From contig NZ_JAAVKI010000002.1 of the NCBI RefSeq assembly GCF_011806525.1, forward strand, positions 434,001 through 498,000: a DNA stretch of 64,000 nt, read 5' to 3'. Below the pieces are notes generated by a model. That model did not search any database, had not been told where the DNA came from, and saw only the letters and a program-made list of their open reading frames with translations. Below are positions 7,185 to 17,859 of the stretch, piece after piece. This stretch comes from Thalassospira sp. HF15. GTDB taxonomy: Bacteria; Pseudomonadota; Alphaproteobacteria; Rhodospirillales; Thalassospiraceae. How positions within the stretch are numbered: position 1 is the stretch's first letter; each line of letters begins with the position of its first letter. A program made the position numbers and the translations under genes.

Positions 7185-9953
7185 TCAGTCGTTGCGAATC
7201 GCCTGGGTCAGGGTTTCCTTGACCTGGACGAACTTTGTGCGGCTGTCGATTTTAAGCCCGAACACATCCTTGACATAGAAGACGTCAACCGCGCGCTCGC
7301 CAAAGGTGGAAATCCGGGCCGAGGCGATCTGCATGGAAAGATCGCGCAAGGCGCGCGTGATGTCATAGAGCAATCCCAACCGGTCGCGGGCGGTGATTTC
7401 AATCACGGTGTGGGTGCGGCTGGCCTTGTTGTCGATAATGACATTCGGTTCGACCTTGAAGACCGCCGTGCGGTGCTTGTTGTCCTTGGTCTGGCGACGT
7501 TCGATTTCCTGACTGGGGCGAATCTGTCCGGAAATGACCTTTTCAAGGGTTTCACGCAGGCGTTCGAGTTTGGCGGTGTCGTTAAACGCCTCGTCATTGG
7601 TGTCCTGGACAAAGAACGTATCAAGCGCCATGCCATCGGCCAGGGTCAGGATCTTTGCATCGACCACGTTGGCCCCGCACAGCGCCATGGCGCCGGCAAT
7701 CTGGGAAAACAGGCCGGGATGGTCAGTGGTGTGGACCGTTATTTCGGTGGCATCAATTTCGGTATCAATGCGGACATCAATGGTGATGTCGGCCCCGGAT
7801 TTGCGCGCCTCGTGGGTCAGATGGGCATGGTGGACGTGAATGTCGGTATCAAAGCTCAGCCAATAGGATGGATATCCGCGTTCGATAAAGTCCTCGATAT
7901 CCTTTTCCGGCCAGTCTTTCAGCGCGTCACGCAGGGCGGCCTGAGCGTTGGCGACACGCGAATCGCGGCTATCGGCATTAAGACCGCCTGACAGCATATC
8001 ATCGGTGGCATAATAAAGTTCGCGCAGAAGGGTGGCCTTCCAGCCGTTCCAGACATTGGGGCCGACTGCACGGATGTCCGCCACCGTCAGGCACAGCAAC
8101 AGGCGCAGGCGTTCCTGGGATTGCACCAGATCGGCAAAGGCGCGAATGGTGCTGGGATCATTTAGGTCACGCTTGAACGCCGTCAGGCTCATCCACAGAT
8201 GTGCCTTGACAAGCCAGGCGACGGTTTCGGTGTCTGCCGGGGACAGGCCCAGACGCGGGCACAGTTTTTCGGCAACTTCGGCACCCAGTTCGGAATGATC
8301 GCCGCCACGACCCTTGGCAATGTCATGGAGCAATACCGCGACATACAGCACGCGCCGCGAAATGACCTGCCCCATGATACGGGTCGCCACAGGGGCGTCT
8401 TCGGCCAGTTCGCCGGTTTCGATCTGATTGAGGATGCCAATGGCGCGGATCGTATGCTCGTCCACGGTGTAGGTGTGGTACATGTCATACTGCATCTGGG
8501 CGACAACCCGGCCGAAATCGGGGATGAAGCGACCAAGAACACCGGCCTCGTTCATCTTGCGGAGCACTACATCCGGACTGTCACGCTGGGTGAGGATTTC
8601 AAGGAAGACCTCGTTGGCGTCGGGATCGTTTTGCAGCTTGTGATCAACATATTTCAGGCTTTGCGTCACCCAACGCAGCGTTTCAGGGTGAATGCCAACC
8701 CCGTTCTGATGGGCAACCAGAAACAGGCGCAAAATCTTGATCGGGTCATTCTTGAAAACATCAAGGCTTTCGACGGTCAGACGATCATTGCGCAGTTCAA
8801 ACCCGTCAATTTCCTTGGTGCCAAACAGCTTGCCCGGAAAACGGATCAGCGGGCGGCGCTGGTGGCTTTCTTCAAGGGCGGCGCAGAAAATGCGCGTCAG
8901 GTTACCGACATGCTTCACCATCAGATAATAGTGCTTCATGAAGCGTTCGACACCGGACGCCCCGGCATGGTCGGTATAGCCAAGCCGTTCGGCGATTTCG
9001 CGCTGCATGTCAAAGGTCAGACGGTCTTCTTCACGGTCTGAGAGATAATGCAACCAGCAGCGCACCGCCCAGAGGAAGTTCTGCGCTTTCAGAAAGCCGC
9101 GCGCTTCCTTGCGGGTCAGCACCTTGAGATCGACCAGCTCCATCGGGGAGTTGACGCGATAAAGGTATTTGCCGATCCAGAACAGCGTATGGAGATCGCG
9201 CAAACCGCCCTTGCCATCCTTGACGTTTGGTTCGACCACATAGCGCGAGTCCCCCATGCGGGTGTGGCGCTCGTCACGTTCGCCAAGCTTCTTTTCGATG
9301 AACTCGATGCCACTGCCCTTGACCAGCTCTTCCATGAAGCGGGTACGAAACAGTTTATAGGTTTCCTCATCGCCCCAGACAAAGCGGCTTTCAAGCAGGT
9401 TGGTGCGAATGGTGATGTCCTGTTTGCCCATGCGCAGGCAATCATCGACCGAGCGCGTCGCATGACCGACCTTAAGCCCGAGATCCCACAACATATACAG
9501 AATGAATTCGACGACCTGTTCGCCATTGGCGGTCTGTTTGTAGGGAAACAGAAACAGGATATCGACGTCCGAATGCGGCGCCATGTCACCACGGCCATAC
9601 CCCCCGACGGCGACCACTGACATGCGTTGCTCGTTGGTCGGATTGTGCAGCGGATATTCAAACTTGGTGGCAAAATCATGGATCAGACGCACGATCTGAT
9701 CCATCAGAAAGCTGTTGGAAAAGACCGTATCCTGCCCGGAATTGCTTTCTTCAAAGCGGGCCCGAATGACGGAACGCCCGGCCTCAAGCACCGATTTCAG
9801 TTTGTTGAGTACTGCTGTGCGCTGTTTGAAGCTTTTCAGGGCCGGATCGTTTGCAATGGCCTCAAGCTCGGCAAAGACCTTTTTGCGGTCAATGATTTCG
9901 CGCTGCTTCTTGATCTTGTAGGTCACGTTGATCGGTTTCCTCGGCCCTGGCAT
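7185..9953 (-). CDS. glnD: PII uridylyltransferase / uridylyl-removing enzyme
   Basis: This bifunctional sensor adds UMP to PII proteins when glutamine is low and removes it when glutamine is high, setting GlnB/GlnK state and ammonium assimilation. At 922 aa it is full length. The nucleotidyltransferase motif is GG117-118 with D129 and D131 in PHSDVDILFLF. The HD hydrolase domain includes H543-D544 (LLHDIAKGRGGDHSELG). Two ACT glutamine-sensing domains fill about 730-922 (TTDHPGLFSQIAGAMALCG and TARDRLGLLYDITRALRDL). Other nitrogen-linked genes in the window are rpoN and ptsN. Confidence 0.97.
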   Translation of the reverse strand: MPGPRKPINVTYKIKKQREIIDRKKVFAELEAIANDPALKSFKQRTAVLNKLKSVLEAGRSVIRARFEESNSGQDTVFSNSFLMDQIVRLIHDFATKFEYPLHNPTNEQRMSVVAVGGYGRGDMAPHSDVDILFLFPYKQTANGEQVVEFILYMLWDLGLKVGHATRSVDDCLRMGKQDITIRTNLLESRFVWGDEETYKLFRTRFMEELVKGSGIEFIEKKLGERDERHTRMGDSRYVVEPNVKDGKGGLRDLHTLFWIGKYLYRVNSPMELVDLKVLTRKEARGFLKAQNFLWAVRCWLHYLSDREEDRLTFDMQREIAERLGYTDHAGASGVERFMKHYYLMVKHVGNLTRIFCAALEESHQRRPLIRFPGKLFGTKEIDGFELRNDRLTVESLDVFKNDPIKILRLFLVAHQNGVGIHPETLRWVTQSLKYVDHKLQNDPDANEVFLEILTQRDSPDVVLRKMNEAGVLGRFIPDFGRVVAQMQYDMYHTYTVDEHTIRAIGILNQIETGELAEDAPVATRIMGQVISRRVLYVAVLLHDIAKGRGGDHSELGAEVAEKLCPRLGLSPADTETVAWLVKAHLWMSLTAFKRDLNDPSTIRAFADLVQSQERLRLLLCLTVADIRAVGPNVWNGWKATLLRELYYATDDMLSGGLNADSRDSRVANAQAALRDALKDWPEKDIEDFIERGYPSYWLSFDTDIHVHHAHLTHEARKSGADITIDVRIDTEIDATEITVHTTDHPGLFSQIAGAMALCGANVVDAKILTLADGMALDTFFVQDTNDEAFNDTAKLERLRETLEKVISGQIRPSQEIERRQTKDNKHRTAVFKVEPNVIIDNKASRTHTVIEITARDRLGLLYDITRALRDLSMQIASARISTFGERAVDVFYVKDVFGLKIDSRTKFVQVKETLTQAIRND

Positions 9954-10092
9954 TCGGTCTGTCGGCGACAGGGTTTATATATCAATTTTCTTAACAGTTG
10001 CCGCACCATAGCGACAATTTCATCCTTCTGCACCTACCCAGATAACAGGCGCTTGAGTGATATGGGGACAAGCAACCGGTTTTGCAGGGTGA

Positions 10093-12816
10093 TCAGCCCT
10101 TAAGGGTTTGCAGCCGATAGAGCGCATCAAGGGCTTCGCGCGGGGTCATGTTATCGGGATCAAGATCGGCCACCGCATCCAGAACTGCCTTTTGGCCGTC
10201 GGAAAGGGCCGGGGTGTTGGCGCGTTCTTCCCTGGCGGCCTGTTCAATCGCCACTGCAAACAACGGCAGGTCTTCGGCAAGTTTGGAAACCGCACCACCC
10301 TGTTCGCCTTTTTCCAGAGTCTTGAGGACCTGTTCGGCACGCTTGATCACCGGTTTTGGCAGGCCAGCCAGCTGGGCGACGTGAATGCCATACGATCGAT
10401 CCGCACTGCCGGCACCGACTTCATGGAGGAAGACAACCTCGCCCTGCCATTCCTTGATCAGCATGGTGTGGCAGGACAGGTGGGCAAGCTTGGCGGCAAG
10501 GGCGGTCAGTTCGTGATAGTGGGTGGCAAACAGCCCACGGCATTTGTTGATTTCATGCAGATTTTCAACCACCGCCCAGGCAATCGACAATCCATCAAAG
10601 GTCGCAGTCCCACGGCCGATTTCATCAAGAATGACCAAGGAACGATCGGTTGCCTGATTAAGGATCGATGCGGTTTCGACCATTTCAACCATGAAGGTTG
10701 ATCGCCCGCGGGCAAGGTCATCGGCCGCACCGACGCGCGAAAACAGCCGGTCAATCACACCGATATGCGCCTTCGCCGCCGGAACAAAGGCGCCGATCTG
10801 GGCCAGAACCGCAATCAGGGCGTTCTGGCGCAGGAAGGTCGATTTACCGGCCATGTTCGGACCGGTGATCAGCCACAGGCTTTGTTCATCTTCAAGGCGG
10901 CAGTCATTGGCAACAAACGGCGCATCGCCATTTTCACGCAAGGCGGCTTCGACCACCGGATGGCGACCGGCCTTGATGTCAAATGCAAGGCTGTTATCAA
11001 TTGTCGGGCGAATGCATCCCTGATCACGTGCGAGTTCTGCAAGGGCTGCCGAAACATCAAGCCCCGCCAGGGCGGCTGCGCATTTGGCGATGTCATCGGC
11101 CTTGGCCAGAACCGCCTGAACCAGTTCTTCAAACAGTTCAAGTTCAAGAGCCAACGCCTGATCACCGGCCTTGGAAACCTTGCTTTCAAGTTCGGACAGC
11201 TCGACCGTGGTAAAGCGCACCGCATTGGCCATGGTCTGGCGGTGAATAAACTCATCCATTTCCATCATCTTGTCGGCCATTTTGGCCGACACTTCGATGA
11301 AATAGCCAAGTACGTTGTTGTGCTTGACCTTAAGGTTGGTGATCCCGGTCTGTTCGGTATAACGCGCCTGCAGATTGGCGATCAGCTTTTTGCTTTCGCT
11401 TGAAAGCATACGCAGTTCATCAAGCGGCGGGTGATAGCCGCCGGCAATGAAGCCACCATCGCGCGCCAGAAGCGGCAGGCTTTCGGCTATGGCCCAGCGC
11501 AACAGATCAATCAGGTCGCCATGATGGCCCATCATGGTCAAATGATCAGAAAGCGCTTCGGGCTGCGCGGTCAGGCCGTCATTGCCGCCATCGGGCTTGT
11601 TCAAAAGGTTGCCGATGGCAAAGGCGCAGGACAACCCATCGCGCATCGCGGCCAGATCGCGCGGACCGCCACGCCCGACCGACAGGCGCGAAAGCGCGCG
11701 TTCGATATCGGGGCATTCACCAAGGGCGGCGCGCAGGTCTGATCGCAACCCATCGCGATCATGGAAATATTCCACCAGATCAAGGCGCTTGTTGACGTCA
11801 TCGGCATTGGTCAGTGGTGCTGACAGGCGGGCGGCCAACAAACGTGCGCCAGCCCCGGTACGGGTGCGATCAATGACCGATAGCAGTGATCCCTTGCGTT
11901 CGCCTGACTGGGTCTGGATCAGTTCCAGTGACCGACGCGTCGCGGCATCGATTTCCATCGCTGCCCCTTCGGCCACACGGGTCGGCGGGGCAAGGCGGGG
12001 CATCTGGCCCTTTTGGGTCAGTTCGACATAATCAATCAGCGCCCCGGCGGCAGAAAGTTCGGCCACTTCAAAGCCGCCAAAGGCATCAAGGGCCTCGACC
12101 TCATAAAGCTTTTTAAGGCGCAATTGGGCATTTTCGGCATCAAAGCGTGCGGTCGGCTGCGGGGTAATGATGTTTTTATATTCGGCATAGATGTCGAAAA
12201 CCTCGGATCGGTTCAGCATCTTTTCCGAAAACAGGATCTCACCCGGATCAAGCCGGGCGAGTGCTGCCCCAAGGCCCGCCATATCACACGGTTGAACAAA
12301 GAAATCGCCGGTCGACATATCAAGCCAGGCGAGGCCGATCTTGCCGCGCACTTCCGAAACGGCGGCCAGATAGTTATGGCGCCGTGCATCCAGCAGGCTG
12401 TCTTCGGTAAGGGTTCCCGGCGTGATCAGGCGGACCACACCGCGCTTGACCACGGATTTGGCACCGCGTTTTTTGGCTTCTGCCGGATCTTCCATCTGTT
12501 CACAGACAGCGACCCGGAACCCTTTGCGGATCAGACGTTGCAGATAGGTTTCGTGACTATGGACGGGAACACCGGCCATGGGAATTTCGTTACCCTGATG
12601 CTTGCCGCGTTTTGTCAGGGCAATATCAAGGGCTTCGGCGGCTTTGACCGCATCGTCAAAGAACAGCTCGTAGAAATCGCCCATCCGATAAAACAGCAGG
12701 CAGTCCTGATACTGTTCCTTGATTTCAAGGAACTGCATCATCATCGGTGTCGCGCCATCCTTGGAAAAAGAAGGTGCTGTCGGTGTGGTATCGGATGTAT
12801 CGGCGATCTGGTTCAT
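10093..12816 (-). CDS. mutS: DNA mismatch repair ATPase MutS
   Basis: It recognises base mismatches and small loops. The 907-aa protein has the mismatch-reading F-x-E motif at F48-Y49-E50 ([11 protein letters not shown]), the clamp and lever regions, and a C-terminal ABC ATPase with Walker A at 652-660 (GPNMAGKST), Walker B in [19 protein letters not shown] and the conserved [10 protein letters not shown]. No mutL is in the window. It starts the minus-strand series mutS-glnD-murJ-trpS; a 139-bp gap separates it from glnD. Confidence 0.97.
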   Translation of the reverse strand: MNQIADTSDTTPTAPSFSKDGATPMMMQFLEIKEQYQDCLLFYRMGDFYELFFDDAVKAAEALDIALTKRGKHQGNEIPMAGVPVHSHETYLQRLIRKGFRVAVCEQMEDPAEAKKRGAKSVVKRGVVRLITPGTLTEDSLLDARRHNYLAAVSEVRGKIGLAWLDMSTGDFFVQPCDMAGLGAALARLDPGEILFSEKMLNRSEVFDIYAEYKNIITPQPTARFDAENAQLRLKKLYEVEALDAFGGFEVAELSAAGALIDYVELTQKGQMPRLAPPTRVAEGAAMEIDAATRRSLELIQTQSGERKGSLLSVIDRTRTGAGARLLAARLSAPLTNADDVNKRLDLVEYFHDRDGLRSDLRAALGECPDIERALSRLSVGRGGPRDLAAMRDGLSCAFAIGNLLNKPDGGNDGLTAQPEALSDHLTMMGHHGDLIDLLRWAIAESLPLLARDGGFIAGGYHPPLDELRMLSSESKKLIANLQARYTEQTGITNLKVKHNNVLGYFIEVSAKMADKMMEMDEFIHRQTMANAVRFTTVELSELESKVSKAGDQALALELELFEELVQAVLAKADDIAKCAAALAGLDVSAALAELARDQGCIRPTIDNSLAFDIKAGRHPVVEAALRENGDAPFVANDCRLEDEQSLWLITGPNMAGKSTFLRQNALIAVLAQIGAFVPAAKAHIGVIDRLFSRVGAADDLARGRSTFMVEMVETASILNQATDRSLVILDEIGRGTATFDGLSIAWAVVENLHEINKCRGLFATHYHELTALAAKLAHLSCHTMLIKEWQGEVVFLHEVGAGSADRSYGIHVAQLAGLPKPVIKRAEQVLKTLEKGEQGGAVSKLAEDLPLFAVAIEQAAREERANTPALSDGQKAVLDAVADLDPDNMTPREALDALYRLQTLKG

Positions 12817-12990
12817 GATGACTTGATAGCAAACCCTGAGTGCAAAGACGAGAGCAGGAAACTGGCGGGGTAATAAAACTTGATCTATGCCATTGCAACG
12901 CCTGAATTTCTGCGAAATATATAAGGGTACGGATCAATACCCAAACACCGGCTTCGGTGACAGAATAACAGTGAGCAAGGAGCGTACAAA

Positions 12991-13491
12991 ATGGCAGAAG
13001 AACAAACCATCCCGCAGGCACCGGAATTGGTCGGACTGTTTGACACCAAGGACGGTTTCGATGCGGCGATGCATGCGCTTCGTGATGCCGGGTTTGAGCG
13101 CACCGATCTGTCGGTTTTGAGCTCCCACGAGTCCATTGATGTCGCTGGCAAGGATGGCCGGTCCTGGTCGGATGTGCTGACGGCACTGGTCGGTGAAACC
13201 AAATATGAAGTGCCGCTGGTGGCATCGGGTGCGATTGCGCTGTTTGGTGGTGCGGCAACAGCGGCAGCGGCCCTTGCGGTGGGGGCTGGCGTGGGTGCGG
13301 TGGCCCTTCGCGAATTTATCGAAGAAGTGACGTCGACCCCGCATACCGAGGATTTTGCCCGTGCAGTCGATGCCGGATCGGTCATCCTTTGGGTGCGCAT
13401 TGATCCCGACCATGACGGTGCAGAAGCCAAGGCACGCGCGATCCTTGAAAAGAATGGTGCGACCAACATCCATCTGCATATGCCGAAATAA
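12991..13491 (+). CDS. Small protein resembling general stress protein 17M / YflT-type
   Basis: The 166-aa product begins with a segment like the N-terminal domain of heat-induced/general stress proteins (LVGLFDTKDGFDAAMHALRDAGFERTDLSVLS), which scans for a beta-alpha-beta ferredoxin-like fold. A Gly/Ala-rich stretch at about 74-107 could be one membrane-inserted glycine-zipper hairpin. The C-terminal 50 residues (SVILWVRIDPDHDGAEAKARAILEKNGATNIHLH) repeat the same kind of fold. AAGGAG lies 9 bases before the ATG. It is divergent from mutS and ends at a strong terminator. Role inferred only. Confidence 0.7.
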   Translation: MAEEQTIPQAPELVGLFDTKDGFDAAMHALRDAGFERTDLSVLSSHESIDVAGKDGRSWSDVLTALVGETKYEVPLVASGAIALFGGAATAAAALAVGAGVGAVALREFIEEVTSTPHTEDFARAVDAGSVILWVRIDPDHDGAEAKARAILEKNGATNIHLHMPK

Positions 13492-13558
13492 GCTGCCAAC
13501 GGCCTGCAGCAGAGTCTGGCGCGTAAACACGACTTTGATAGTTGCAGATGCAGGAATG

Positions 13559-13582
13559 CGGGGGCCTTAGCCCCCGTTTTTC
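13559..13582 (+). terminator. Rho-independent terminator
   Basis: CGGGGGC, loop CTTA, GCCCCCG and a run of T residues, 68 bp after the gene at 12991. Confidence 0.85.
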
Positions 13583-14002
13583 GTATCATGGAAAGTTCAT
13601 GCCCCGGCAATAGTCCCGTTCTGGTGTGCACGGCACAATAGCAAAGCTATTCTGCCCGGCGATTTGCGGGCGTGCGATTATATCCCTGAAAAATCATGTC
13701 CTATTGCCGATCATGGTGGTGTGATTGACCGATCATTTCGGTGAAACGGGCAGAATGTCAGCATCAAAAGTGCTGGTTCGGGCGAAGATGTTGCGTCGCA
13801 ACATACAGAAAACGCTACGTAATTTTGCGGTTGCCGTTAACGTCGCCTTTGACCCGGGACCCGAAGCCTGATTTATTGTGCGGTTCGACATGACGGTCCC
13901 ACACCGGAAATTTGTCGATCAGGAAAATCAGGACTTCAAAAACAAAACAGACCGAACAGGTTGCTTTCCATCTCATCACGTAAGCGTCAGTGAAAAAACA
14001 CA
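13583..14002 (+). other. maeB upstream region
   Basis: This 420-bp stretch has no supported gene. A 17-bp interrupted palindrome (ATGTTGCG-T-CGCAACAT, 13788-13804) is the only clear site. It lies about 200 bp before maeB and could be an operator. No strong sigma-70 promoter stands out. Confidence 0.4.
13788..13804. promoter_or_regulatory. Palindromic operator candidate upstream of maeB
   Basis: ATGTTGCG and CGCAACAT are perfect 8-base arms around one T. The odd-length, short-spaced dyad is typical of a homodimeric repressor site. Nothing in the window identifies the protein. Confidence 0.35.
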
Positions 14003-16270
14003 ATGTCAGATACAGAAATCAAGGTTCGTGACCGCGAAGCGCTGCTGTTTCATTCCAGCGGCCGCCCCGGCAAAATCGAAATCACCGCATCCAAACCGCT
14101 GACCACTCAGCGCGACCTCTCGCTCGCCTATTCACCGGGTGTTGCGGTGCCGTGTCTTGAAATCGCCAAGAACCCGGCGACGGCCTATGATTACACCTCC
14201 AAGGGCAACATCGTTGCGGTCATTTCCAACGGTACTGCCGTTCTGGGCCTTGGCAATCTTGGCGCGCTGGCCTCCAAGCCGGTAATGGAAGGCAAGGCGG
14301 TTCTGTTCAAACGCTTTGCGGATGTTGATGGCTTTGATCTTGAGGTTTCGACCGAGGATGTCGACGAGTTCGTTAATTGCGTGCGCTTCCTTGGTGCATC
14401 ATTCGGCGGGATCAACCTTGAAGACATCAAGGCGCCGGAATGCTTCATCATTGAACAGCGCCTGCGTGAAGTCATGGACATTCCGGTGTTCCATGATGAC
14501 CAGCATGGCACGGCGATTATTGCCGCATCCGGTCTGATCAATGCCTGTGACCTGACGGGTCGCAAACTTGAAGATATCAAACTTGTCATCAATGGTGCCG
14601 GTGCGGCGGCCATTGCGTGTTGTGAGCTGGTCAAAAGCATGGGTGTTGCCCATGACAACGTGATCATGTGTGACTCGCGCGGGGTCATCTACAAGGGCCG
14701 TGAAGACGGCATGAACCAGTGGAAATCGGCCCATGCGGCGGATACCGATGCGCGCACCCTTGATGATGCAATGGATGGGGCAGATGCCTTCTTTGGCCTG
14801 TCGGTCAAGGGTGCGGTGACCTCGGCGATGGTCAAAAGCATGGCCAAACAGCCGATCATCTTTGCCATGGCCAACCCGGATCCGGAAATCAGCCCGGAAG
14901 ATGTTGCTTCTATTCGTGATGATGCGATTTGCGCGACCGGGCGTTCGGACTATCCCAACCAGATCAACAACGTGTTGGGCTTCCCCTATATCTTCCGCGG
15001 TGCGCTTGATGTTCAGGCATCAACGATCAACGAGGACATGAAGATTGCTGCTGCGCAGGCGGTGGCGTCGCTCGCACGCGAAGACGTGCCTGATGAAGTG
15101 GCTGCGGCCTATTCCGGGCGTCGTTTGCAATATGGTCCGGAATATATCATCCCGGCCCCGTTTGACCCGCGTCTGATCATGGCGGTGCCCAAGGCAGTTG
15201 CACAGGCTGCCATGGATAGCGGTGTCGCGCGTCGTCCGATCATTGACATGGAAGAATATGAAAACCAGCTGCGTGGTCGTCTGGATCCGACTGCCGCACA
15301 CTTGCAGCTGATTTCCGATTATGTCCGCGCGCATCCGAAACGCATCGCCTTTGCCGAGGGCGAGGAAGAAACCGTGATCCGTGCTGCGGTGGCCTATCGC
15401 AACTCGGGCTATGGCACGCCAATCCTGATCGGGCGTGAAGACCGCATTCAGGAAAGTGCCACCAAGCTTGGTATCGAAAGCCTGGAAGGTGTTGAAATCA
15501 GCAACGCGGCCCTTTCCGAGCACAACACGGAATATGCCGAGTTCATGTATGAACGCATGCAGCGCAAGGGCTATTTGTGGCGCGATTGCCAGCGCATGGT
15601 GAACCAGAAGCGTAACGTGTTTGCGTCCCTGATGGTGGCCAAGGGCCATGCCGACGGTTTGATCACCGGTTTGACCCGGAACTTCAATCGCAGCTTTACC
15701 GATATCGCCAGCGTGATTGACGCCAAAGAGGGTGAAATCCCGATGGGGCTGTCGATTGCGATTGCCAAGGGCCGTACGGTGTTCATCGCTGATACGCGTG
15801 TCCATAACGTGCCCAACGCCGAAGAACTGGCCGAGATCGCCATTCAGGCGGCCGAGAAGGCCCGTCAGATGGGTCATGAGCCACGTGTGGCGATGGTTTC
15901 GCACTCGACGTTTGGCAACCCCTATAGCGAGGATACCGACCGTATCCGTGAAGCTGTCGGCATTCTTGAAAAAAGCAATGTTGATTTCGAGTTTGACGGG
16001 GATATGGCGGTTGATGTCGCACTCGATACCGAGCTTCTGAAGCTTTATCCGTTCTGCCGCCTTTCGGGTCCTGCCAACGTTCTGGTCATGCCGGCCCTGC
16101 ATGCGGCGACGACGGCCTCCAAACTGCTTGATAAGCTTGGTGGTGGCACGGTGGTCGGTCCGGTGATGATCGGCATGGAAAAACCGGCCCAGATTGCCCA
16201 GATGGGCGCGACCGTGAACGATCTGGTCAACTTGGCCGCCCTTGCTGCGCACGAGGCAGAGCACGGCTAA
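14003..16270 (+). CDS. maeB: NADP-dependent malic enzyme fused to phosphotransacetylase-like domain
   Basis: It decarboxylates malate to pyruvate with reduction of NADP, linking the TCA cycle to pyruvate and NADPH supply. At 755 aa it is the long MaeB type. Residues 1-430 are the malic enzyme half, with AYSPGVAVPCLEIA, FKRFADVDGFDLEV, HDDQHGTAI and the nucleotide-binding INGAGAAAIACC. Residues 430-755 are related to phosphate acetyltransferase (EGEEETVIRAA, MVSHSTFGNP, LVMPALHAA) and are thought to be regulatory, responding to acetyl-CoA. The ribosome site is weak (GTGAAAAAACACAATG). Confidence 0.96.
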   Translation: MSDTEIKVRDREALLFHSSGRPGKIEITASKPLTTQRDLSLAYSPGVAVPCLEIAKNPATAYDYTSKGNIVAVISNGTAVLGLGNLGALASKPVMEGKAVLFKRFADVDGFDLEVSTEDVDEFVNCVRFLGASFGGINLEDIKAPECFIIEQRLREVMDIPVFHDDQHGTAIIAASGLINACDLTGRKLEDIKLVINGAGAAAIACCELVKSMGVAHDNVIMCDSRGVIYKGREDGMNQWKSAHAADTDARTLDDAMDGADAFFGLSVKGAVTSAMVKSMAKQPIIFAMANPDPEISPEDVASIRDDAICATGRSDYPNQINNVLGFPYIFRGALDVQASTINEDMKIAAAQAVASLAREDVPDEVAAAYSGRRLQYGPEYIIPAPFDPRLIMAVPKAVAQAAMDSGVARRPIIDMEEYENQLRGRLDPTAAHLQLISDYVRAHPKRIAFAEGEEETVIRAAVAYRNSGYGTPILIGREDRIQESATKLGIESLEGVEISNAALSEHNTEYAEFMYERMQRKGYLWRDCQRMVNQKRNVFASLMVAKGHADGLITGLTRNFNRSFTDIASVIDAKEGEIPMGLSIAIAKGRTVFIADTRVHNVPNAEELAEIAIQAAEKARQMGHEPRVAMVSHSTFGNPYSEDTDRIREAVGILEKSNVDFEFDGDMAVDVALDTELLKLYPFCRLSGPANVLVMPALHAATTASKLLDKLGGGTVVGPVMIGMEKPAQIAQMGATVNDLVNLAALAAHEAEHG

Positions 16271-16289
16271 GCCGTCCTGAAACCAAAGA

Positions 16290-16330
16290 TCAAAAAGGCG
16301 GAGCTGACCAGTCAGTCTCCGCCTTTTTTC
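16290..16330. terminator. Bidirectional rho-independent terminator
   Basis: AAAAAGGCGGAG and CTCCGCCTTTTTT form a 12-bp stem with A and T flanks, between convergent maeB and the permease at 16363. Confidence 0.9.
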
Positions 16331-16362
16331 TGTTCTGGTCTTTGCACGGTGCAGTGCCCGGA

Positions 16363-17568
16363 TTATTCGACAGCCTGACCCATGATGGCGATTGCAGCCC
16401 CCAGTGCGGCCAGCAGGCCAAAGAACCCGACCCTGACCCATCCGTTATCCTGCCTTGTGGCGATGACGGCGGCCAATAGAGCCTGCAGGCCATAATAGAT
16501 CGCAAAGGCGCGCGAGGCGTAACTTACAATCGCAAAGATGTCGGCCGACCATGTCAGGGCGATGCCAATGACACCGAGTGCCAGATAGGCCTGCGGTTCG
16601 GTGATGCGATTGCGCGAAACTTCGGAAAACAGCCCGCCAGACCCGCTGGTATCGGCAATTGCGGCACTGAATTGCGATGCCAGTGCGGCGGCCACCAACA
16701 TGAAAGGCAATATGGGGGCAACGATTCCCATCATGTCGATAATCGCGGTTTCCGAAGACGACATTTCATCTGGCGCGAAGACATAGGAAATCAGAAGGAT
16801 GTAGACCAGATAGATCAGGGTGGAGAGCCACTGGGCAAGCCGCATCGACTTGATACGCGTGGTGGCATCATAGTTTGATCCCAGATAGCGCGATGTTTCG
16901 AACCCCTGAACCGTGATCAAAAGGCCGAATGCCATGGTGATGGCGGGCCAGCCGCTGACGTTCTGGGCATTAAAAGTCAGTCTGTCGTTGATGGCCTGTT
17001 CGCCGAAATGGGCAATCAGCCCGGCCAGAAGACCGGCAATGATCGCCAGTTTCAATCCGACCGAAACATATTCGAGACGCTCAAGGCTTTTGAAGCCGCG
17101 TAGCCAGCCGACCAGAACGATAATGATGAAGACCGCCGTGGTCATCAGTTTGGCGTCAAGAGCCGAACTGAACGGTGTCAGGCTAAGCGAAAAGGCGCCC
17201 AGCAGATTGAGGTAATAGGTCACCGAGATGACATAGGCAAAGGCCAGCGACCATGAGGACAGGGTTTCGACCTGTTGGGCCAGTTTGCCGTGTGTCCCAT
17301 CGATGATCTTGTCTTCACCGGCGGCGATGTTGCTGCGGATCACCGACCCATACATGTATGCCACAAGGCACAGGGCCAGCATGACCAGCGGCGCATAGCC
17401 ACCGTAGCCAAGGTTGAGCACCGGACCGAGCAACAGAAAGCCACTGCCGATGATCGAGGCCAGCGGGGTGACAACCGCGCGCCAGGTCGTGGAGCGCGAA
17501 ACACGGGGCATGGAGAGCACGATTGCAACGCCGACGGTTGCGATAGCAATGATCAGGTCAAATATCAC
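16363..17568 (-). CDS. APC-superfamily-like membrane permease, substrate unknown
   Basis: The 401-aa product has about 10-12 hydrophobic segments. An N-terminal block with TPLASIIGSGFLLLGPVL and the later YVSVGLKLAIIAGLLAGL and FGLLITVQGFETSRYLG recall amino-acid/polyamine permeases, but the family is only distantly suggested. The start is GTG at 17566-17568. It is a single gene facing maeB and divergent from the lipoprotein at 17860, with no catabolic or regulatory partner, so the substrate cannot be inferred. Confidence 0.75.
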   Translation of the reverse strand: MIFDLIIAIATVGVAIVLSMPRVSRSTTWRAVVTPLASIIGSGFLLLGPVLNLGYGGYAPLVMLALCLVAYMYGSVIRSNIAAGEDKIIDGTHGKLAQQVETLSSWSLAFAYVISVTYYLNLLGAFSLSLTPFSSALDAKLMTTAVFIIIVLVGWLRGFKSLERLEYVSVGLKLAIIAGLLAGLIAHFGEQAINDRLTFNAQNVSGWPAITMAFGLLITVQGFETSRYLGSNYDATTRIKSMRLAQWLSTLIYLVYILLISYVFAPDEMSSSETAIIDMMGIVAPILPFMLVAAALASQFSAAIADTSGSGGLFSEVSRNRITEPQAYLALGVIGIALTWSADIFAIVSYASRAFAIYYGLQALLAAVIATRQDNGWVRVGFFGLLAALGAAIAIMGQAVE

Positions 17569-17859
17569 GTATCTTGCTCAGACTTTCGCAAAGCGGTGTG
17601 CTGATTTTCAAGGACTGAAAACCGTTTGTATTGATTACCATATCAGGTGATGTCTGTATCGTTGCCATGATTAAAGGACAACCAAAATTCGTGGCATAAA
17701 TGCGTTTGGCGTTTTTTGCGCCAACGGGCGACAAGCAGACGGCTGGATGCACATATAGACGCGCAAAAGAGTGTTATGTGACATTCGACCTGATTTTTGC
17801 CACATCAAAGAAGCAATAGTCGATAATTCGACCTAAAATCCAGAAAACAGGAATCGCTC

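Noticed and set aside
15020..16441. A 473-aa minus-strand frame opposite maeB
   Set aside because: Histidine- and arginine-rich antisense frame; no family match and it crosses a terminator.
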